NCBI GenBank assembly: GCA_964649825.1
Contig: CAZYQW010000068.1
Span: forward strand, 1 to 48,984
Reading direction: 5' to 3'
Source: CAZYQW01 sp964649825
GTDB taxonomy: Bacteria; Planctomycetota; B15-G4; JADJEK01
Length of the DNA: 48,984 nt
Below are positions 32,578 through 39,356 of this stretch, piece after piece. The position numbers and the translations under genes were made by a program. Within the stretch, counting starts at the first letter, position 1; every line of letters begins with the position of its first letter. The notes under the pieces are model-generated. The model was not told the origin of the DNA. It did no database searches and worked only from the letters and a program-made list of their open reading frames with translations.

Positions 32578-32763
32578 ATGACCATCGCGCCCCGATCGTT
32601 CCTCCCATTCCTGGCCTCGGCCGCCGCCGTCTGCGGCGCCTTCTCGAGTCCGGCGTACGCCACCACCGTCCGCCGGGTGTCCACGCAAGCCCAGCTCGGC
32701 GCCACCGGGTTCGCTTCGCTCAGCAGCTCGAACGCGCTCGCGCTCGTCATCGGCGTGTTCTGA
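32578..32763 (+). CDS. Mini-gene: signal peptide joined to a secreted-protein tail
   Basis: 61 residues with a good GGAG 7 nt before the ATG at 32578. Residues 1-28 are a signal peptide (FLPFLASAAAVCGAFSSPAY ending AYA). The rest, ATTVRRVSTQAQLGATGFAS then LSSSNALALVIGVF, matches only the last strand of the planctomycete C-terminal domain. The simplest reading is that an ordinary secreted-protein gene lost its whole middle by an in-frame deletion, leaving start and end. It may still be transcribed and exported as a short peptide, but more likely it is a remnant. Confidence 0.55.
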   Translation: MTIAPRSFLPFLASAAAVCGAFSSPAYATTVRRVSTQAQLGATGFASLSSSNALALVIGVF

Positions 32764-32765
32764 TC
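32701..32765. repeat. 65-nt repeat, copy B
   Basis: Counterpart of 30942-31006, about 85% identical by eye. It covers the last 21 codons of the mini-gene. Confidence 0.6.
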
Positions 32766-32888
32766 AGTGGCATCGGGTCAGTAGGACACGAGGATCGATC
32801 ACTCGGCGCGGTCGTCGTTCCGAGCAAATCGACGGGCGATGACCGCGAACGCGATCCGTCGCTCCGACCGACACCGACGCATCCGGCT

Positions 32889-33524
32889 TCAGCCGTCGCA
32901 CTCCTCCACGAGCAGCGCTTCCACGTCGCCATCGCGCAGCCGCGCCATCGTGGCTGCGACCTTTGGCAACGTACGGTTGAAGCGCATCCGCGCCGCGTCC
33001 TCGGCGATGCCGAGCTCGTGCGCGATGTCGGCGAAGGACAGCTCCTTCCACTGGCGCAGGACGAGGATCTCGCGATCGTCAGGGTCGAGCAGCTCAAGGG
33101 TCAGCCGCAGGCGCGCCTCGTCCTCGGCGCCGGCTGCGTCCACGCTCGGGGTCGCCACGCGCCGCGCGGGCGGATCGAGATCGAGGATAGTGTCACCGGG
33201 GAGCGGTCGTTCACGCGCGCAAGCGCGCCGCTGCGCGTTGAACCAGTTGGCCCGCCCGCGGAGCACGTTCTCGATGATCCGCGCGAGCAGACCGCGGAAC
33301 AGCTCGCGGCTCGAGATCTGGAAGCGCGGCGCGTACTGCAGCACCTCGATCAGCGTCTCCTGGACGATATCCTCGCCGCCCTCCTTCGCCGCGAGGGCGG
33401 AGCCGAGCCGCCGCGTCACGCGCTCGCGGATCCAGGGGAGATCCCGCTCGAGGAGACGCGCGAGCGCGTCGCGGTCGCCCGCGTTCCAACCCTGCAGGAG
33501 TTCGAGCGTGTTCTCTTCGCTCAA
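32889..33524 (-). CDS. ECF-type RNA polymerase sigma factor
   Basis: 211 residues if it starts at the TTG at 33524, whose TTGA overlaps the stop of the upstream kinase/SUMF1 frame; this overlap and the conserved start (SEENTLELLQGWNAGDRDAL) decide the start. Region 2: LPWIRERVTRRLGSALAAKE, EDIVQETLIEVLQYAPRF, LFRGLLARIIENVLRGRANW. Region 4: LDPDDREILVLRQWKELSFA, DIAHELGIAEDAARMRFNRT. Planctomycetota often pair such sigma factors with Ser/Thr kinases, and here the (broken) kinase is directly upstream, so the sigma factor may have lost its partner. Confidence 0.9.
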   Translation of the reverse strand: MSEENTLELLQGWNAGDRDALARLLERDLPWIRERVTRRLGSALAAKEGGEDIVQETLIEVLQYAPRFQISSRELFRGLLARIIENVLRGRANWFNAQRRACARERPLPGDTILDLDPPARRVATPSVDAAGAEDEARLRLTLELLDPDDREILVLRQWKELSFADIAHELGIAEDAARMRFNRTLPKVAATMARLRDGDVEALLVEECDG

Positions 33525-35302
33525 TCGCCGGCCTCGGGTGACGCGTGGTCGAGGGCGCGGGCCGGGCGGACGCTGGTGTACTCGTTCCAGTGGTCGCGCT
33601 GATCCGACCAACGCAGCGCGGAGCGCGCCGCGATTGCCTCAAGCGTGTAGGCGCCGCCGCGATACACACGGCGAAACTCGTCCGCGCCGCGTCCACCACC
33701 GGAGCCGGGCTCGTACGCATGCTCGACGTAGACGTCGTCGCACCACTCCGACAGGTTGCCGTGCATGTCGTGGAGACCGAAGGCGTTCGGCTCGAACGTG
33801 CCGACCGGAGCGGCGATCACGTAGCCGTCGTCCCAGGCCTCGAAACGGAATGGTGCCGAGCCCTCGCACGCCCCAAAGCTCGCGTCGGCGACGTTGGCGA
33901 TCCATTGGAGGGTCTCTACCTCGGATCCCGAGGCCCACGGCGTGTCCGTGCCGCCGCGACACGCGTACTCCCACTGCGCCTCCGTGGGAAGCACGAGCGT
34001 CAGACGGAAGAGCGTGTCGCGGCATGCGATCCAGCTCACCGATTCCACGGGATTCGCGAGAGTGGTGACCCGCATCCCCAATGCGAAACCAGGCCCGTAC
34101 TTGCTCGGGTTCGAGCCGGTGATGCGGACCCATTGCCCCTGCGTGAGCTCGTACTTGGACAGAAAGAACGGCTCGAGGGTCACGTCGTGAGGAGGCCGTT
34201 CGTCCGAACGCGCCATCGGGTCGTAGTTGGGGCCGGCGGGATCCTCATCCTGCGCGCCCATGCGAAACGTGCCGCCGGGCAAGAGCACGAGCACGATGCC
34301 GGTGTCCCCCGTCACGACCAGCCTTCCCGTCGCTGCGTTTCGGCTCGGGCGTTCACCGCTCTCCGCCACCCAGAACTCGACGAACCCGGACTCGGGGTCC
34401 GGTCCCAGCGGCACCAACCCGACCTGCGGCGTCAGCGCGAGGCCGCCGTAGCGCGGATCGTGCGCCACGAAGTCGATCGTGGCGTCCCACGTTTCGCGCT
34501 CGTCGTCGACGGTGCGCGCAACGATGGTCCGCGCAATCTCGACCCGACGACGGACCTCGTCCATCACGCCTTCTCCGGAACGTTCGAGCCGCTCCAGGTC
34601 CTCGAGCAGCCGCGCGAGGATGTCGTGCTTGGCGGTCTCCTCGATGTTGGCGAAGACCCACTTCCCGTCTATGTCGGCCGACGCGCGCGCACGAAGCGAT
34701 GCCAACACGCGCCGATGCGCTTCGCCGCGGCCGATCGCTTCGTCCGCCCGCGCCAGCCACGCTTCCATCAGCGGGACGAGCGCGGGGCGCCGCGGCCAGA
34801 GGACTTCATCGGCTTCCTCGATCAATCCGCGCACGACGTGCGGATCGGCCATCTCGCGGTAGCTCGCGAACGCTGCGCGCGACTCCTGCTCGCGGGCCTG
34901 GGCGATGCGGCGGCGTTCGCCCTCGATGACGAGGATCGTCAGCAGGCCGGCGAGGGACGCGACGAGCGCGAACGCGCTCGCCGCCGCCAGCGCGCGGTTG
35001 CGACACACCCACTTGCGCAGCTGGGTCCACGCGCCGGTCCGATGCGCCTGGACCACGCGGCCCTCGAGGTAGGCGCGAAGATCGGCGGCCAGCGCGATCA
35101 TGTCGCCGTACCGACGCCACGGCTCGCGCTGCATCGCCTTGTTGCAGATGGCCACCAGCTCCTCGGGGGCGTCCGGACGGATCTCGTCGACCCCCCGCGG
35201 CGGACCGGCGTGCAAGCACGCGAGGATGCGCGCCCCGGTGTCGCCGTCGGTCGCGTAGGGCGCGGCGCCGGAGAGCAGTTGATAGAGCAACGCGCCCACC
35301 AC
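33521..35302 (-). pseudogene. C-terminal half of a Ser/Thr kinase with membrane helix and SUMF1-like domain
   Basis: From ~35302 the frame begins mid-kinase at VVGALLYQLLSGAAPYAT, then EELVAICNKAMQREPWRRYG and DMIALAADLRAYLEGRVV (kinase C-lobe and juxtamembrane motif of Planctomycetota STKs). A membrane helix follows (ALAAASAFALVASLAGLLTI), then a helical linker and a SUMF1/FGE-like domain: LVLLPGGTFRMGAQDEDPAG, FFLSKYELTQGQWVRITGSN, LPTEAQWEYACRGG, 'NAFGLHDMHGNLSEWCDDVY', VYRGGAYTLEAIAARSALRW. The kinase N-lobe and catalytic loop are missing here (part lies at 37317-37612). The SUMF1-like part lacks the Cys pair of true formylglycine-generating enzymes. It may still be expressed from an internal start. 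Confidence 0.75.
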
Positions 35303-35305
35303 GCG

Positions 35306-35610
35306 ATCGTGCCGGACGTGGTCGGCTGGCTCTCCCCCGTGCTGCTGCTCCTGCCGGGCGAGGAGCGCCTGGAGATCGCCGGACCGGACGAGCGGAACCT
35401 CGAGATGCAGCGCGTGGCCGCGAGCGCGAGCGAGGCCGCCCGCTTCATCGGCGAGGTCCAGCGCGCCTTCGAGCTCCACGCGGGCGGCGACGAAGCGCGA
35501 GCGGCCGCGGCCTACTTCGCCTCACGGCGCGACCTCGTCGTCCTCGGGAACGAGGACCGCTACCCGGCGCGGTGGGTCTACGCGGCGCGACGCCTGCGAA
35601 GCTGGGGACG
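35306..35610 (+). pseudogene. Unidentified coding relic on the plus strand
   Basis: Immediately next to the kinase break, the plus strand reads protein-like sequence with no proper start: IVPDVVGWLSPVLLLLPGEE, RLEIAGPDERNLEMQRVAAS, 'ASEAARFIGEVQRAFELHAGGDEARAAAAY', FASRRDLVVLGNEDRYPARW. It runs to about 35610, where the secreted-protein gene's 3' end begins on the other strand. I do not recognise the family. It fills the 330-nt gap between two minus-strand genes and is probably an internal piece of a gene brought in by rearrangement. Confidence 0.4.
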
Positions 35611-35632
35611 TTCCCGCGTTCCCAAGAGCCTT

Positions 35633-37021
35633 CTAGCGCACGACGAGTCGCTGCCCGGCGGTCGCGGAGTAGCCCGTCACGGCGCCCGGGTCGAGCACGA
35701 ACGCCTGGGTCGTCGCCACCGCGCCGACGGGAGTCGCCGCCGGCGCGAAGACGTTGAGGGTCGCGTTCCCCTGGCCCGGGCCGCTCCCCCCGAGCGGGAT
35801 CGTGACCGGGGAAAGGAACGGCTGGACGAGGAATGAGCAGTCGCCGGCCAGCGGGACGTCCGCGGGGGACGTGCCGACGAACAGGAGCGCCATCGACCCT
35901 CCGAGCCCGCTCGAGATCGAGAAGGTGAACTGGGTGCCGATCTCGATGCACCCCGACACGTCGATCGCCGGTGTGAACGCACCGCTCCCCGGGCAACCGT
36001 CGCCGTAGGGGCCGCACTGCAGCAGGTCGTCCTCGATGATCGTGACCGAGCCGTCGTTGCGATTCCCGATGAAGATCCGGCCGTCGGGCGCCAGCGCCAT
36101 CTCCACGAGCTCGGGGAAGGCGAGCAGAGGCTCCTTGTCGAGCGGGTCGTAGCTGGCAACGACCTCGAGGTCCGGGGTGGCGATGTTGACCCGGACCGGG
36201 CTGCGGGTGTGGAAGACCACCACGTCCGGGCGCGCCGCGACCTCGTGCAGGGGGTCGAAGAGCGGGAGCGACGACAGCTTGATGCCGTTGTTGACGTTGA
36301 AGGTGACGATGCTCTGGTTCGTCATCACGCAGAGACGATGGCCGGCGAGCGCGATCGCCTTCGGCACGGGCGCATCCGCGCAGAGGGGGCGCGTGAACAG
36401 GAGCGCGTACGACGTCGAATCGTGGACGCTGAACGACGGCGAGCCCGACGGGCAGGTGCCGCCCTGGTTGAGCACGACCAAACGTGTCGCGTCGCCGGTG
36501 AAGAGGAGGCGATCGGGCTTCGGGAGCAGCGACACGATCTGGTCCACCGCCTTCGTCGGCAGATCGACGACGTGGAAGCGCGCGTCCTCTCTCTGGAGCA
36601 CGAGGATCTTCTTCAGCGTCGGATGCGGGAACAGGATCTGCCCGAGCGTGCCGTACGTGACCGACGTGGACGCCGCGGCGAGCGGGATCGCGCTCCACGA
36701 GCCTCCGGCGGCGACCGGCCGGTACCACAGCCGGTTCGGGTCGCTCGTGATCATGTACAGCACGCCGTCGACGACCGCGAGGTCGATCGGGTGGAGCGGG
36801 CACGCGATCGAGCCGACGATCGCCTCGGCGCCGGGGACCGACACGTCGATCACGCCGATCGCCGACGCGAGCGGCCCCGCCGACTTCGCGACGTAGAGGG
36901 TGCCGCCGTCGAGGACCACCGCCGCCGGGTCCTTCAGGTAGCCGACGTGGCGCACGCCCGCGTCCGCGGGCGCGACGAGCGCGACGGACGCCGCGAGCAG
37001 GGACACGGTTCGTGCGAGCAT
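35633..37021 (-). CDS. Secreted propeller protein with planctomycete C-terminal domain
   Basis: 462 residues from the ATG at 37021 (GGAGGAA 4 nt upstream; MLARTVSLLAASVALVAPAD signal peptide). The body has propeller-like blades (AAVVLDGGTLYVAKSAGPLA, IDLAVVDGVLYMITSDPNRL, LPKPDRLLFTGDATRLVVLN, 'EMALAPDGRIFIGNRNDGSVTIIEDD'). Residues ~340-462 are the C-terminal domain of Planctomycetota: GPYGDGCPGSGAFTPAIDVS, 'GCIEIGTQFTFSISSGLGGSMALLFVG', IPLGGSGPGQGNATLNVF, QAFVLDPGAVTGYSATAGQR. Cys in DGCPG and SGC probably form a disulphide. It sits between the two halves of a kinase gene on the same strand, so it, or the DNA carrying it, seems to have been inserted there. Confidence 0.9.
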   Translation of the reverse strand: MLARTVSLLAASVALVAPADAGVRHVGYLKDPAAVVLDGGTLYVAKSAGPLASAIGVIDVSVPGAEAIVGSIACPLHPIDLAVVDGVLYMITSDPNRLWYRPVAAGGSWSAIPLAAASTSVTYGTLGQILFPHPTLKKILVLQREDARFHVVDLPTKAVDQIVSLLPKPDRLLFTGDATRLVVLNQGGTCPSGSPSFSVHDSTSYALLFTRPLCADAPVPKAIALAGHRLCVMTNQSIVTFNVNNGIKLSSLPLFDPLHEVAARPDVVVFHTRSPVRVNIATPDLEVVASYDPLDKEPLLAFPELVEMALAPDGRIFIGNRNDGSVTIIEDDLLQCGPYGDGCPGSGAFTPAIDVSGCIEIGTQFTFSISSGLGGSMALLFVGTSPADVPLAGDCSFLVQPFLSPVTIPLGGSGPGQGNATLNVFAPAATPVGAVATTQAFVLDPGAVTGYSATAGQRLVVR

Positions 37022-37139
37022 CGTTCCTCCTCTACCGGCCGACCCGGGCGAGCACTCCGCCGCAACCGACAGGAGTCAAGATACCGGAAGCCGGCCGCAG
37101 CGGAAAACGGGGCGACGTCGCCGCGGCCTCGTCGACCGG

Positions 37140-37313
37140 CGCGATCCGGCCGAGGCGCGAGGCGTCGAGGTCGCGCGCGAGATCGGCCGCGAAGCGGAAG
37201 ATCGCGAGATCGGCCAGCAGCTCGGCCTCGCCCTCGACGACCGCGCGCCGCGCCGCCGCCTGGTCGGCGTCCTCCGCGGCGGCGACGAAGCCGGCGATGC
37301 CGGTCCATCGGTC
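37140..37313 (-). pseudogene. Unidentified coding relic next to the kinase fragment
   Basis: The minus strand reads DRWTGIAGFVAAAEDADQAA, 'ARRAVVEGEAELLADLAIFRFAADLARDLDASRLGRI' beginning at 37313, one frame away from the kinase fragment that ends at 37317. There is no start codon, and the frame turns non-protein-like near 37130. The VEGEAEL stretch resembles a helical segment of some large hypothetical proteins, but I cannot name a family. With the plus-strand relic at 35306 it flanks the inserted secreted-protein gene. Confidence 0.4.
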
Positions 37314-37316
37314 GCG

Positions 37317-37612
37317 GGGTCCCGAGCACGTCACCCTCGAGCGTGAGGAGCTCCGGAGCGTCGTCGGTCGCGGGTTCGCGCCCGTCCTCGTCGTCCTCAT
37401 CGTCCTCGCGGTCCGCGGCGTCGAGGACACGGGCCACGCCCCAGTCCATCACGTACACCTCGCCGAAGCCGCCGACCATGACGTTCGACGGCTTGACGTC
37501 CCGGTGCACGATCCCCCGCGAGTGCGCGAACGCCATGGTCTCGCACACCCGGCTCACCACGCCGAGCGCGCGCGACAGCGGCCACTCCGGATCCCCGCGC
37601 CGATACGCCCGC
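37317..37612 (-). pseudogene. Ser/Thr kinase catalytic-loop fragment
   Basis: Directly after the methyltransferase stop the minus strand reads DPEWPLSRALGVVSRVCETM, AFAHSRGIVHRDVKPSNVMV (catalytic loop HRDVKPSN), GGFGEVYVMDWGVARVL (MDWG in place of DFG, as usual in planctomycete STKs) and an acidic linker to LTLEGDVLGTP. There it breaks off: the next kinase motif, A-Y-M-P-P-E-Q, is missing, and the piece that should follow (VGALLYQLLSG) is at 35302, about 2 kb further on. The N-lobe with the ATP-binding Lys is also absent. It is one part of a split, dead kinase gene. Confidence 0.75.
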
Positions 37613-37613
37613 G

Positions 37614-38405
37614 TCACTCGCGGGTCGCCACGAGCACGAGATCGCTGGAGCTCCTCGCGTCGAACGGCGCGCGCGCCACGTCGCCGAACCGCTCGAGGAT
37701 CTCGAACCCCGTCGCGGCGAGCACGGGCGCGAGATCGACGTCGGTCCACGCGCGCAGCCGCGATTCGCTCGACCGCTCGATCGTGAGCGGCGGGTCGTCG
37801 CCGGAGCGAAGCCTGAGCGTGGCTGGGAAGAACAGGACGTGCCCCGGATCGGCCGGTCGCATCACGCGGAGAAGCACGAGCTCGTCACCCCCGTGCTCGG
37901 GGTCGGCACTCACGTTCACAGGCAGCGCACGCTTCGCGCCGGCGAGGACCGGACCGTAGTTCAGGATCTGAACCAGCAGGCGGCCGCCCGGGAGCAGTCG
38001 CGTCGCGACTGCGGCGAGGAGCGCGCGGACTTCGTCGTCCTCCATCCACGGCAGCACGTTCCCGAGGCAGATCGCGAGGCCGAACCGTTCTTCCGTCAGC
38101 AACGGCACGTCGCGTCCCTCGCCGACGATGAAGCTCGGACCGAGATCACCGCACTCGTCCTCGTAATCCCGCGCCCGCTCGATCTGCGCCGCGGACCGAT
38201 CTACGCCGACTGCCCGCACGCCCCGCTGGGCGAGGAACCGGCAGTGCTCGCCCGTCCCGCAGCCGAGATCGAGCACGCTCGCGTGCGGCGCGTCGTCGAG
38301 CGCGGCGCGGAGCAAGGGCCACTCGCGTTCCATGCGGGCCGACCACGCGATCACCTCGCGGTAGCGGGAGCCGTGGAACGGGTCGTCCTTCGGGGAGTCG
38401 GGCAT
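37614..38405 (-). CDS. Class I SAM-dependent methyltransferase
   Basis: 263 residues from the ATG at 38405 (MPDSPKDDPFHGSRYREVIA). The SAM-binding motif I is ASVLDLGCGTGEHCRFLAQR, followed by an acidic residue in VGVDRSAAQIERARD; the post-I and motif II segments are LAICLGNVLPWMEDD and LLPGGRLLVQILNYGPVL. The C-terminal part is beta-rich (LRLRSGDDPPLTIERSSESR). The substrate is unknown; the fold suits small molecules. No signal peptide. A TAGAAT about 47 nt upstream of the ATG could be a -10 box. Its stop is only 2 nt from the kinase fragment. Confidence 0.9.
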   Translation of the reverse strand: MPDSPKDDPFHGSRYREVIAWSARMEREWPLLRAALDDAPHASVLDLGCGTGEHCRFLAQRGVRAVGVDRSAAQIERARDYEDECGDLGPSFIVGEGRDVPLLTEERFGLAICLGNVLPWMEDDEVRALLAAVATRLLPGGRLLVQILNYGPVLAGAKRALPVNVSADPEHGGDELVLLRVMRPADPGHVLFFPATLRLRSGDDPPLTIERSSESRLRAWTDVDLAPVLAATGFEILERFGDVARAPFDARSSSDLVLVATRE

Positions 38406-38564
38406 GCTCGTCTCTCGCGGAAGCGCCGATTCGTTGGTCGAATGAGCACCGGATTCTACGTTCGTCCCCCGTCGCTCGCTCGTTCTCTCGTTCGAGCCGC
38501 CCGCGGGACCGAGGGATCGTCGCCCCCGGCCGCGGACGGCACTCCTCTCGCCAGAATCACAGCC

Positions 38565-39314
38565 ATGAAGCGCGTCGCCGTCCTCCTCTATGGCCTGGTC
38601 TCGTACGTCCTCTTCGTCGGTGTTTTCGCCTATCTGATCGGATTCCTCGCGAACCGGGTCGTCGCTCGCTCCATCGACGTCGGGCCGGAGGCCGCGTGGC
38701 CCCTTGCGCTCGGCGTCGACGTCCTGCTCGTGGCCCTGTTCGGGCTGCAGCACTCCGTGATGGCGCGACCGGGGTTCAAGGCATGGTGGACCAGTGTCGT
38801 GCCGGCGCCGATCGAACGGAGCACCTACGTCCTCCTCACGTCCGCGGTCCTCGCGCTGCTCTACGCGTGCTGGCAGCCGATCGACGTCGTCGTGTGGGCC
38901 GCGGACGGCGCACCGGGCACGATGCTGACCGTCCTGTTCGCGGCCGCGTGGCTGATGATCCTCGTCTCGACGTTCCTCATCGATCACTTCGACCTGTTCG
39001 GATTGCGTCAGGTCGTCCTCTACTTCCGTGGGCTCCCGTACACGCCGGTTCGCTTCCGCATGAGCAACGTGTACCGGTTCATCCGTCACCCGATCATGCT
39101 CGGCTGGCTCCTGGCGTTCTGGGCCGCGCCGGTCATGACCGCCGGCCACCTCGTCTTCGCGGCGGGGATGACGGCGAACATCTTCATCGGCATCGCGTTC
39201 GAGGAGCGCGATCTGTCGCGCGCGTTCGGCGAGACCTACCGGCGCTACCGCGAACGAGTGCCCATGCTGCTGCCTCGGCGGGGGCGGACCTTCGCGCGCC
39301 AATCCGCGTCGTAG
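38565..39314 (+). CDS. mddA: MddA-like methanethiol S-methyltransferase (NnrU/ICMT-type membrane protein)
   Basis: 249 residues with about five membrane helices. Features of the family: a lone YGLVSYVLFVGVFAYLIGFL start, SIDVGPEAAWPLAL, LFGLQHSVMARPGFKAWWTS, VPAPIERSTYVLLTSAVLAL, FLIDHFDLFGLRQVVLYF, the ICMT-like motif YRFIRHPIMLGWLLAFWAAP, and EERDLSRAFGETYRRYRERV. MddA methylates methanethiol (and H2S) to dimethyl sulfide using SAM, in the inner membrane. CAGAAT ends 7 nt before the ATG and there is no Shine-Dalgarno sequence. Divergent from the methyltransferase gene. The family assignment is good; activity would need testing. Confidence 0.85.
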   Translation: MKRVAVLLYGLVSYVLFVGVFAYLIGFLANRVVARSIDVGPEAAWPLALGVDVLLVALFGLQHSVMARPGFKAWWTSVVPAPIERSTYVLLTSAVLALLYACWQPIDVVVWAADGAPGTMLTVLFAAAWLMILVSTFLIDHFDLFGLRQVVLYFRGLPYTPVRFRMSNVYRFIRHPIMLGWLLAFWAAPVMTAGHLVFAAGMTANIFIGIAFEERDLSRAFGETYRRYRERVPMLLPRRGRTFARQSAS

Positions 39315-39356
39315 GAGCACGCGCGAGGGATCATCGTCGGCCCGCGGCCAACTCCC

